From contig DGHQ01000030.1 of assembly GCA_002392915.1 (NCBI GenBank), forward strand, positions 1 to 39,251: 39,251 nt of DNA. Direction: 5' to 3'. Below the pieces are notes generated by a model. The model ran no database searches. It worked only from the letters and a program-made list of their open reading frames with translations, and had not been told where the DNA came from. A program made the position numbers and the translations under genes. Positions 26,280 through 33,511 of the stretch are shown in pieces. Source of the stretch: Bacteroidales bacterium UBA3844. GTDB lineage: Bacteria > Bacteroidota > Bacteroidia > Bacteroidales > Paludibacteraceae. Numbering within the stretch: position 1 is the first letter of the stretch; every line of letters starts with the position of its first letter.

Positions 26280-27827
26280 ATGGCTATCGGCGAATCTAAA
26301 TCAACAAAGAAATCAAAGAAGGGTGTGGCTCCTGACATTATCGAGGTCAGAGACATGGGTGGCGTTGTGCCTCCTCAGGCACCGGAGATCGAAAACTCTG
26401 TGATCGGAGCTATCCTGACAAATCCGGGATGCTTCTCTGAAATATGTACGATCCTGAAGAAGGAGACTTTCTATGTGCCTAAAAATGCTCTCGTCTACGA
26501 GACAATCTCCTACTTGGGCAGTACACAGCAGTCTATCGACCTTTTCACCGTCTCTGAGGAGCTTAAGAAACGTGACCTCTTCGATACAATCGGCGGAATG
26601 CCGGTGCTTATCGAGTACACTCAGAATGTGATTTCCGTCGCCAACGTCTATGAACATTCCAAGATTCTTGCGGCTAAGGCTCTTGAACGAGAACTGATCA
26701 AATATTCCACTGAGATTCAGCGTCGCGCTTTCAGTGAAGACGAGGATGTCGACAAACTGATCCAGGCTGCTGAGGCTATGCTCTACGATATCTCACAGCA
26801 TAATATTGAGAAGGATTTTACGCCTATCAGCGACGTCCTTCCAACCGTCAAAGCCAATTATGAGGCGGCATCCAACAATAAGGAGGGTGTCGGTGGTGTG
26901 CCGAGCGGATTCACCAAACTCGACAATATGACCAACGGCTGGCAGAAATCCGACCTTATCATTATCGCCGCACGTCCTGCCATGGGTAAGACAGCCTTCG
27001 TGCTCTCTATGGCAAGAAACATCGCAGACAAAGATATTCCTGTCGCCGTCTTCTCCCTTGAGATGAGCAACGACCAGCTTGCCACTCGTATGCTGGTGAA
27101 TGTCACTGAACTCCCGTCGGAGAAGATCAAGAAGGGTCAGCTTACGATTGATGAGAGCAAGAAAATGAACCAAGGTCTGGATTATCTTGCCCAGAAACCA
27201 ATCTATCTCGACGATACACCGAGTCTGTCCGTGTTTGAGTTTGCCACAAAAGCACGACGTCTGGTGCGAGACAAGGGAGTGAAGATCATCGTCATCGACT
27301 ACTTGCAGCTGATGAACGCCAGCGGTATGGCATACGGAAGCCGTGAGCAGGAGGTCAGCACTATCTCACGTTCGTTGAAGCAGTTGGCGAAGGAGTTGAT
27401 GGTGCCGATCATCGCATTGTCGCAGTTGAACCGTAGTGTGGAGAGCCGAGACAAACAGGATAAGCGTCCGCAGTTGTCCGACTTGCGTGAGTCTGGAGCC
27501 ATCGAGCAGGATGCCGACATGGTGTTGTTCATCCACCGTCCGGAGTATTATAAATTGGAATTCATGTCCGACAACACCACACCAGCCGCGGGACTTGCCG
27601 AAATCATCATCGCCAAGCATCGTAACGGATCTGTGGGCGACGTGATTCTTCGATTCATGGGTGCGCAGACGAAATTCTGCAACTACGACGATGGAGGAAT
27701 CGTGTCGACAGACCAGTATGTGGAGGTTCAGTCCAACATCAATCCCGGCTATGCGTCGGGCAATGATGCTGTCAATGTGGATTCATCTGTGCCGGCATTC
27801 ATGGATTCAGCCCCAGCACCATTTTAA
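26280..27827 (+). CDS. dnaB: Replicative DNA helicase DnaB
   Basis: A 515-residue hexameric replication-fork helicase. The N-terminal DnaB domain (about 30-140, PPQAPEIENSVIGAIL) leads to a linker and a RecA-like ATPase with GVPSGFTKLDNMTNGWQKSD, Walker A ARPAMGKT (231-238), SLEMSNDQLATRML, and the Walker B segment VIVIDYLQLMN. The C-terminus ends in a Pro/Ala-rich tail. No intein is present. An AT-rich tandem repeat begins straight after the stop codon. Confidence 0.97.
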   Translation: MAIGESKSTKKSKKGVAPDIIEVRDMGGVVPPQAPEIENSVIGAILTNPGCFSEICTILKKETFYVPKNALVYETISYLGSTQQSIDLFTVSEELKKRDLFDTIGGMPVLIEYTQNVISVANVYEHSKILAAKALERELIKYSTEIQRRAFSEDEDVDKLIQAAEAMLYDISQHNIEKDFTPISDVLPTVKANYEAASNNKEGVGGVPSGFTKLDNMTNGWQKSDLIIIAARPAMGKTAFVLSMARNIADKDIPVAVFSLEMSNDQLATRMLVNVTELPSEKIKKGQLTIDESKKMNQGLDYLAQKPIYLDDTPSLSVFEFATKARRLVRDKGVKIIVIDYLQLMNASGMAYGSREQEVSTISRSLKQLAKELMVPIIALSQLNRSVESRDKQDKRPQLSDLRESGAIEQDADMVLFIHRPEYYKLEFMSDNTTPAAGLAEIIIAKHRNGSVGDVILRFMGAQTKFCNYDDGGIVSTDQYVEVQSNINPGYASGNDAVNVDSSVPAFMDSAPAPF

Positions 27828-27910
27828 TTCATAATGCATAATTCATAATGCATAATTGTGGGGAAATCCAGACATCATCAACCAGACATCATCAACCATC
27901 AACCATCAAT
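27828..27910. repeat. Tandem microrepeats between dnaB and ung
   Basis: The 14-mer TTCATAATGCATAA is tandemly duplicated (27828-27841, 27842-27855), followed by GTGGGG; then CAGACATCATCAAC is tandemly duplicated (27869-27882, 27883-27896), followed by CATCAAC and CATCAAT. These copies abut the start of ung and look like replication-slippage products. Confidence 0.75.
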
Positions 27911-27916
27911 CGAATC

Positions 27917-28579
27917 GTGGAAGTAAGAATAGAGCAATCTTGGAAAGAAGTATTGGCAGACGAATTTGAGAAGCCATATTTCTCATTGTTAGCGTCATTT
28001 ATAAGAAAAGAGTATCAGGAGACGGAAGTGTATCCGCCCGGAAGCAAGATATTTTCAGCGTTCGACCTCACACCATTCCGCGACGTGAAGGTGGTGATAC
28101 TTGGTCAGGATCCCTACCACGAACCCGGCCAGGCTCATGGTTTGGCATTTTCCGTGCAACCGGGAGTGCAGATACCACCGTCGCTACAGAATATATATAA
28201 GGAGATTGTCGACGATGTGCACTCTCCATATCCCAATTCTGGATTCCTTGAGCGGTGGGCGAAGCAAGGCGTATTATTGCTCAACAATGTGTTGACGGTG
28301 CGGCGAGCAGCTCCGTTGAGCCATCAGGGAAAAGGATGGGAGGAGTTTACAGACAGGGTGGTGGAACTAATCTCGTCGAAACGAGAGAATGTCGTCTTCA
28401 TGTTGTGGGGATCGCAAGCGCAGAGGAAAGGCCTTGTGATAGACACAAAGAAACATCTTGTGTTGAAAGCGCCACATCCGTCGCCACTATCCGCCTACCG
28501 AGGCTTCTTCGGCTGCAAACATTTCAGCAAAGCGAACGAATATCTGATACAACACGGAAAAACCCCAATCGTGTGGTGA
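27917..28579 (+). CDS. ung: Uracil-DNA glycosylase (family 1)
   Basis: A 220-residue enzyme removing uracil from DNA to start base excision repair. Counting from the GTG at 27917, the water-activating motif GQDPYH is at 63-68 (Asp65) and the minor-groove loop HPSPLS begins at His187; LLNNVLTVR is also present. Family alignment starts at MEVRIEQSWKEVLADEFEKPYF, so I use the GTG; the in-frame ATG at 27848 would add 23 residues encoded by tandem repeats. The spacing to dnaB suggests co-transcription. A terminator follows at 28677. Confidence 0.95.
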   Translation: MEVRIEQSWKEVLADEFEKPYFSLLASFIRKEYQETEVYPPGSKIFSAFDLTPFRDVKVVILGQDPYHEPGQAHGLAFSVQPGVQIPPSLQNIYKEIVDDVHSPYPNSGFLERWAKQGVLLLNNVLTVRRAAPLSHQGKGWEEFTDRVVELISSKRENVVFMLWGSQAQRKGLVIDTKKHLVLKAPHPSPLSAYRGFFGCKHFSKANEYLIQHGKTPIVW

Positions 28580-28662
28580 TTCATAATTCATAATGCATAA
28601 TTGTGGGAATATGCCAGCACTGTATGTGCGATATATTCTAGGGTAGGGTGTGAACCCCAATC
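28580..28662. repeat. Interspersed element behind ung
   Basis: ATTCATAATTCATAATGCATAATTG-type tract directly after the stop (28580-28608, written here as blocks ATTCATA, ATTCATAATGCATAATT, GTGGG), then TGCCAGCACTGTATGTGCG and TAGGGTAGGGTGTGAACCCC. It is clearly related to the element behind mutS2 at 25994. Confidence 0.6.
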
Positions 28663-28676
28663 TGTTTTATTAATAT

Positions 28677-28710
28677 AGACGTTGCATTGCCAACGTCTTT
28701 TTTGATTTTT
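28677..28710 (+). terminator. Intrinsic terminator after ung
   Basis: Perfect 8-bp stem AGACGTTG / CAACGTCT (28677-28684 with 28691-28698), loop CATTGC, followed by TTTTTTGATTTTT. Confidence 0.85.
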
Positions 28711-28881
28711 AGGAATGTAATTTTTCCTATCAAATGCTATTTACCTGCGAAATTTCAGTTATTTGTTATTTTTTTCAAAAAAAATGCAAGCTATGCCAGA
28801 ATTTTACATACTGACATGCTATTTTTGTGGTTGTGTAAGGATAAGGAGATGAATAAAAAAAAATAATTTCACCTCTGAAGA

Positions 28882-28930
28882 GTTCTTGCACACCTGCATG
28901 TTAAATTTGCATGCAGAAGTAAATAAGAAC
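28882..28930. promoter_or_regulatory. Nested dyad upstream of cas6
   Basis: Inner perfect arms CTGCATG (28894-28900) and CATGCAG (28910-28916) around TTAAATTTG; outer arms GTTCTT (28882-28887) and AAGAAC (28925-28930). It lies just upstream of the proposed cas promoter, as an activator or repressor site would. Confidence 0.45.
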
Positions 28931-28937
28931 ACAAATT

Positions 28938-28967
28938 TTTGATTATTCGAAAATTATGTTAATTTTA
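28938..28967 (+). promoter_or_regulatory. Candidate promoter of the cas operon
   Basis: TTTG at 28938-28941, an 18-bp spacer, then TAATTTTA at 28960-28967 (one mismatch to TAnnTTTG). The cas6 ATG is 27 bp downstream. Confidence 0.5.
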
Positions 28968-28994
28968 CAAGATAATAATTATTAAAATATCGAT

Positions 28995-29786
28995 ATGAGA
29001 TTTCATATTATATTAAGAGTGGAAGGCAGTAGACGATTGCTACCGCTCAACTACCAATATGAGCTATCTGCAGCAACTTACCATATTCTGGCAAGTGCCA
29101 ATGAGGAGTTTGCTGAGTGGCTGCATGAAAATGGGTTTAGGATGGATAATGGAAAACAATTCAAGTTGTTTACATTTTCGAGGCTGAATCCTGAAAAATT
29201 TAGAATATTACGTCAATCGAACCAGTTGGAATTGTTGTCGGACAAAGTAGAGTGGCAAATATCTTTTCTGCCAGAACATTCGACACAGAAGTTTGTGGAA
29301 GGTCTGTTTCAAAAGCGAGTGTTTGAAGTTGGCAACAAACAATCGGTAGTGCAGTTTCAGGTGGACAGCATAGAGATGTTGCCATCGCCTGAATTCACAG
29401 ACATGATGACTTTTGAGGCTTTGTCTCCAATTTTTGTAAGCAAAAAGTTGGACGATGGGCGAGATTATTATCCACAGAATGCTGAAGAATTTGCCAATGC
29501 ACCTTGGGTGCGAGAACGTTTGTTTAAGAATTTGTTGGATAAGTACGAAGCTTTCTATGGTAAAGAATTTGAGGGCGAACGCTTTTTTGAAATGATGACG
29601 CTCACAGATCCAAAATCAGTATTGGTTTCTATCAAGGCTAATACACGGTATGAAACAAGAGTCCGAGGTTTCCTTTGCAGACTTGCTTTGCATTGCCCAG
29701 CTGATCTATTGCGTATAGCATATGAAAGTGGATTGGGAGAAGGAAATAGCCAGGGATTCGGATGTTTGGGGATTAAGAATTTATAA
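28995..29786 (+). CDS. cas6: CRISPR endoribonuclease Cas6
   Basis: A 263-residue Cas6 that cuts the array transcript within each repeat, leaving the 8-nt ATTGAAAC 5' handle on crRNAs. The first ferredoxin-like domain includes YELSAATYHILASAN, with His30 in the usual catalytic position near Tyr29. The C-terminus has the glycine-rich loop GLGEGNSQGFGCLGI (246-260), the Cas6 hallmark. In the line I counted it is about 47% GC, unlike the much more AT-rich cas8b behind it. It is the first gene of the operon, 17 bp before cas8b. Confidence 0.93.
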   Translation: MRFHIILRVEGSRRLLPLNYQYELSAATYHILASANEEFAEWLHENGFRMDNGKQFKLFTFSRLNPEKFRILRQSNQLELLSDKVEWQISFLPEHSTQKFVEGLFQKRVFEVGNKQSVVQFQVDSIEMLPSPEFTDMMTFEALSPIFVSKKLDDGRDYYPQNAEEFANAPWVRERLFKNLLDKYEAFYGKEFEGERFFEMMTLTDPKSVLVSIKANTRYETRVRGFLCRLALHCPADLLRIAYESGLGEGNSQGFGCLGIKNL

Positions 29787-29803
29787 TATATTGCATAAAA
29801 ATT

Positions 29804-31861
29804 ATGAGTTTAGATACAGTATTGAAAATAGGGAATGTGCTCAGGAATTCAAGCAATAGTTTGAAGCACTTCAAGTATGTACAATCGTGTCCGAAGGACA
29901 AGAAAGGGAATTTTCCTTTGTGTCTGTCGTTTAAGGTGGATGACGATTTCTCTATTGATTTTAATAGTGTTTCTATTGTACCTGAAAATCAAAGAGAAAA
30001 ATTGTATTATCTGACCTTTAAAACATCAGATAGTGATGGACTCGTGAAATATATTTATGGTGATATTTTTTACGAGACCGTTGGGGCTGTTAAAAATTCA
30101 TCTCCTGTTGTTTCAGAAAAGGGATATTATAGATTACCAAATCCAAACAATTCTAAGGCTTATCAAAGCGGTTCGTTTGACCGAGGTAATGCCGATTACA
30201 ACAGCATTATTCAAAAAAACACAAAAAGCAAAGTTGCGGAATTGGAGTGTATTAGAGTTAAAATGACTAAAAGTATTACTACTATTGAGACAATTTTGAA
30301 ATATGTTTCAGCGGTGGAATATTATTTTGATAACAAAATGACTATTCCTTTTGCGGATTTTTTGAATAATGAGGAAAATCTTTATGATATTTCTGTAAAG
30401 AACAATTATAATAAGATAAGCAAACAGAGCCTTGCAAAATTGAAAATTACGGAATTTCCCGAAACGGATATTATTGATAGACGGAAAATCTTTGATATGC
30501 CTGACAACAGAATTTTTATCCATTTTGATTATAATGGCAAACATTGGTACGAACTGAAAGATAGTTTCGATGCAGTTTCGGCAAAAATGACGGAAGAGTT
30601 TGTTGAAGAAACAGAAGATGGTGGTGTGGTTTTAAAAAAATCATTGTATAAAAATCTTTGTTCAGGAGATACTAAAAACGATATTCAATTTCCAAATTTT
30701 TCATTGAAAGGGAAAAAGAAAGCTAAATCTTTCACAGATGAAGAAATCAGCAGTTTGTTTTATGCAGCAAGTTATACTTCAAAGGGTAAATCTATTTATA
30801 AAACAGACATTAAACTGATTGTGTTGCCATCTGGCGACAATCTTACAGAGGAAGATTATGCAGAGTTTATTGATAAAAATAATGAAACATCAATCGTTAA
30901 TTCTAACGAATATAGCAATAGTTTGTTTGATTTTGTCGATACGGGAAACAATGATATAACAGTATTTGATTTAATTCTTTGTAAAAAAGGAGGTATGACT
31001 TCACCTGATTCCGATTTGGTGGAAATTTCTGGTATAGAAAAAAGCAAACTTAGGCACACTAACGAAAGAATTTCTGAAATTGCACACTGTATTTATAAGG
31101 AACGTGCTAACGAAATTAAAATAGAAAAAGAATTAACCTCATTATCAATAGAGTATTCTTTCTTGAATATTTTGGGCAATCCGTTTTATGACGAAAAAAC
31201 AAAAAAGCTCAAAATAGTTGAAAACCCTAAATATCAGTCGCATTTGTTGAAAGTACTTCCGCTGATATATCTCGACAACTACGTCAATGATGATGTATTG
31301 TTGCCAGCGTTTATTCAAAATGTAGAAAGTTCGATTCGTTCAGATGATAACAAATTTACATTTTTGAAATACGACTTGAAATTTTTGTATTGTATTCAAA
31401 ATTCTAAAACCGATAAGTATATGGAACTTACAGAGACTAAGAGTTACAAGTTAGGTTTTAAATTGGGACAAATGTCAAAGCCATTGAAAACTTCAATTGC
31501 TTCTTTTCAAAAATCGTATGTTGGAATGTTGACCCGACGTGTTACGACGAAGGATGATTGTATTAAATTTGTAAACGACATTTGTCAAAAACTAACTATG
31601 CACGAAAAAGCATACAATGATATGTGTGCTGAAGTATGTAATGAATTGGCGAATCTCCCTCTGTCGGAATATGACAAGGAGCATCTTGCATTTGGCTTTT
31701 TTGAAGGCTATTTCAAATATGAACAGAGTGTTTCAAAAAAGAATTTGAAAAAACGCCTTGAAAAAATATTGTTTGATTACAAAGGTAATAATGAGTTTCT
31801 CAGCCAAGTTGATAAAATTGCAGAAGTTGTTGAATCATTAAAAGATAACGATAATGAGTAA
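29804..31861 (+). CDS. cas8b: Type I-B Cascade large subunit Cas8b
   Basis: A 685-residue protein in the large-subunit position between cas6 and cas7. Sequence in this family is poorly conserved; I assign it from operon position, size and C-terminal helical character (MSKPLKTSIASFQKSYVGML... to FFEGYFKYEQSV) typical of Bacteroidetes I-B Cas8b/Csh1. The large subunit recognises the PAM and binds the non-target strand. Base composition is very low in GC (12 of 60 in the line at 30361), suggesting recent transfer or a distinct origin from cas6. Its stop overlaps the cas7 start by 8 bp. An internal start probably yields Cas11. Confidence 0.82.
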   Translation: MSLDTVLKIGNVLRNSSNSLKHFKYVQSCPKDKKGNFPLCLSFKVDDDFSIDFNSVSIVPENQREKLYYLTFKTSDSDGLVKYIYGDIFYETVGAVKNSSPVVSEKGYYRLPNPNNSKAYQSGSFDRGNADYNSIIQKNTKSKVAELECIRVKMTKSITTIETILKYVSAVEYYFDNKMTIPFADFLNNEENLYDISVKNNYNKISKQSLAKLKITEFPETDIIDRRKIFDMPDNRIFIHFDYNGKHWYELKDSFDAVSAKMTEEFVEETEDGGVVLKKSLYKNLCSGDTKNDIQFPNFSLKGKKKAKSFTDEEISSLFYAASYTSKGKSIYKTDIKLIVLPSGDNLTEEDYAEFIDKNNETSIVNSNEYSNSLFDFVDTGNNDITVFDLILCKKGGMTSPDSDLVEISGIEKSKLRHTNERISEIAHCIYKERANEIKIEKELTSLSIEYSFLNILGNPFYDEKTKKLKIVENPKYQSHLLKVLPLIYLDNYVNDDVLLPAFIQNVESSIRSDDNKFTFLKYDLKFLYCIQNSKTDKYMELTETKSYKLGFKLGQMSKPLKTSIASFQKSYVGMLTRRVTTKDDCIKFVNDICQKLTMHEKAYNDMCAEVCNELANLPLSEYDKEHLAFGFFEGYFKYEQSVSKKNLKKRLEKILFDYKGNNEFLSQVDKIAEVVESLKDNDNE
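31472..31861 (+). CDS. cas11b: Probable internally translated small subunit Cas11b
   Basis: An in-frame ATG at codon 557 of cas8b (MSKPLKTSIASF...) would give a 129-residue all-helical protein, the normal size of Cascade small subunits. No separate cas11 gene exists in the operon. Translation of Cas11 from inside the large-subunit gene is established for type I-B, I-C and I-D systems. Upstream sequence (TTGGGACAA) is only a weak ribosome site, so the exact start is uncertain. Confidence 0.45.
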   Translation: MSKPLKTSIASFQKSYVGMLTRRVTTKDDCIKFVNDICQKLTMHEKAYNDMCAEVCNELANLPLSEYDKEHLAFGFFEGYFKYEQSVSKKNLKKRLEKILFDYKGNNEFLSQVDKIAEVVESLKDNDNE

Positions 31862-32810
31862 AGAGCATAATACTAATCAGGATGTGAATAAATCAGAAAT
31901 CCTATTTTTGTACGAAACCTCGTACAACATTCCTAACGGTGATCCGTTTACTGGAGAACAACGCTACGACGAGGAAACCAAAAAAATTCTTGTCAGCGAT
32001 GTGAGAATCAAGCGTTTTATCAGAACGTATTTGGAGGATGTCAAGAATCTTTCAATATATGTAAGTGAAAAAACAGGTGCAGGTAAAACAGATTCAAAGA
32101 ATGTTTTGAAATGGCTTGCTGAAAACAGAAATGAGAAACAATCAAATGATATCGGAGAAATTCTCAAACAGCTAATCGATGTCAGATTGTTCGGTGGTAT
32201 TTCTACGCTTGACGATAAACTAAAAATCAAAGACAAGGATTATATCAACGGACACGTACAATTTACAGGTCCCGTTCAATTTGCTCTGTTGAATCCGTCG
32301 CTTAACGAGGTGGATTTAAGAATGCATCAGAATACAACACATTTTACATCGAATGAAAGCAATGCACAAGGTTCTATTGGAACAACAACCCTCGTCCCAT
32401 ATTCTTTAATACAGATTCACGGATGGGTTAATCCAAAAGTCGCTGAGACTACGGGACTAAGTAGCACAGATTTGGAACAGATGTACGAAGGTCTTTGGTA
32501 CGGAACAAGCGGCGAGGGCAGTTCGTTTTCGCGAAGCAAGGTTGGACAAAATTCAGTTCTCTTGGTGGAAATCGTTTACGCCGAATCTAACAAAAAGATT
32601 TATGGTGCTGACAGGTTGATTTCTATCAAGCCAAAGAACGGGAAAAAGGGTGAAACAATCCGTAGTATGGACGACTACGACTTTGATTTCACTAAATTGA
32701 CTGCATTGCAAGAAGACAAGAGGATTGCAAATGTCCGTTACTACACGGAAATTCCAGAAATCGATGAAGAATTGAGAAAACATGACAAATTTGTGAAAAT
32801 GGAACTATGA
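31854..32810 (+). CDS. cas7: Type I-B Cas7 (Csh2 family) crRNA-backbone subunit
   Basis: A 318-residue RAMP protein forming the helical backbone that coats the crRNA. SEILFLYETSYNIPNGDPFTG with RYDEETKKILVSDVRIKRFIR is the N-terminal Csh2/Cas7 signature (NPNGDP-type motif), and DVRLFGGIS, HVQFTGPVQFALLNPSL and LVPYSLIQIHGWVNP follow in the conserved order. It overlaps cas8b by 8 bp and cas5 by 4 bp (ATGA), pointing to coupled translation and high relative expression in the complex. Confidence 0.94.
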   Translation: MSKEHNTNQDVNKSEILFLYETSYNIPNGDPFTGEQRYDEETKKILVSDVRIKRFIRTYLEDVKNLSIYVSEKTGAGKTDSKNVLKWLAENRNEKQSNDIGEILKQLIDVRLFGGISTLDDKLKIKDKDYINGHVQFTGPVQFALLNPSLNEVDLRMHQNTTHFTSNESNAQGSIGTTTLVPYSLIQIHGWVNPKVAETTGLSSTDLEQMYEGLWYGTSGEGSSFSRSKVGQNSVLLVEIVYAESNKKIYGADRLISIKPKNGKKGETIRSMDDYDFDFTKLTALQEDKRIANVRYYTEIPEIDEELRKHDKFVKMEL

Positions 32811-33511
32811 AAGGTTTTCAATTAGAAATAAAAGGTAATTGGGGACATTTCAAAAGACCGGAAACTAACAATAATCCGCTTTCGCACGATTTGATAACCA
32901 AAACCGCTTTAATTGGAATGATTGGGGCGGTTTTGGGTATTGAACGGCAGAAAATGAAACCGTTGTTTCCGCAACTGTCGGAAGATTTGCTTTACGGAGT
33001 GCAGTTGCAGCATCCCGTAAAAAAGATTTCGTGGGGTTTTACAAGTCATACTGCTATAAATCCTACGGCTGCGGGTACGCCGAAATATTTTGAGTTCCTG
33101 CGAGAACCGGCTTTTTATGTGTGGATTGCATTGCAAAACAAGCGGTCAGAAAAATTGTATGACAGTTTTTTAGATGCTGTAAAAAATGGGAATGCAGAAT
33201 ATCCTCCCATTTTGGGCTGGCATAATTGTCCCGCTGAACTAACGTTTGTATCATCAGGAGAATTTTCGGATGAAAAAAACGGTGAATTTAAGACAGGAGG
33301 TTTCGTTGTCGCAGGATACAAACCAAAAATTGAAGGAGAGTTTAGAATTGGATTTGACAAACTTCCTACATATCAAAACGATGATTTTTGGAATCTTCCC
33401 GATAAATATGTCAACATAATTTATCCTGATTATCCGCACAAGATTACGGTAGAAGGTAAGTATTATGTTTACAACGATGGTAATAAAACAGAAAATTTAT
33501 GTCTGATATAA
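32807..33511 (+). CDS. cas5: Type I-B Cas5 crRNA 5'-handle binding subunit
   Basis: A 234-residue RAMP protein that caps the 5' handle of the crRNA in Cascade. It begins KGFQLEIKGNWGHFKRPETNNNPLSHDLITKTALIGMIGAVLG, the Cas5 N-terminal domain with the characteristic GxxAHFRxP-like (here GNWGHFKRP) strand and the TALIGMIGAVLG helix. It overlaps cas7 by 4 bp and cas3 by 13 bp. Confidence 0.93.
   Translation: MKGFQLEIKGNWGHFKRPETNNNPLSHDLITKTALIGMIGAVLGIERQKMKPLFPQLSEDLLYGVQLQHPVKKISWGFTSHTAINPTAAGTPKYFEFLREPAFYVWIALQNKRSEKLYDSFLDAVKNGNAEYPPILGWHNCPAELTFVSSGEFSDEKNGEFKTGGFVVAGYKPKIEGEFRIGFDKLPTYQNDDFWNLPDKYVNIIYPDYPHKITVEGKYYVYNDGNKTENLCLI

Larger units (their letters stand above)
28711..28994 (+). 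promoter_or_regulatory. AT-rich control region upstream of the cas operon
   Basis: This 284-bp gene-free stretch holds: a TATTTTTG -7 match at 28820-28827; an AAGGAG directly before a five-codon mini-ORF, ATG AAT AAA AAA AAA TAA, at 28849-28866; a nested dyad at 28882-28930; and a promoter-like pair at 28938-28967. No convincing gene or CRISPR-repeat copy is visible. Confidence 0.5.

Noticed and set aside
26149..26403. An 84-codon open frame overlapping the dnaB start
   Set aside because: It overlaps the start of dnaB in another frame and begins in the non-coding element behind mutS2.
28860..28990. Degenerate CRISPR repeat upstream of cas6
   Set aside because: The best alignment, near TTATTCGAAAATTATG, matches only about half of 30 positions in AT-rich DNA and lacks the ATTGAAAC handle.
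28580..28994. tRNA or other structured RNA gene in the largest intergenic gap
   Set aside because: No cloverleaf-compatible arms or TTCGA-type T loop with matching acceptor stem could be found.
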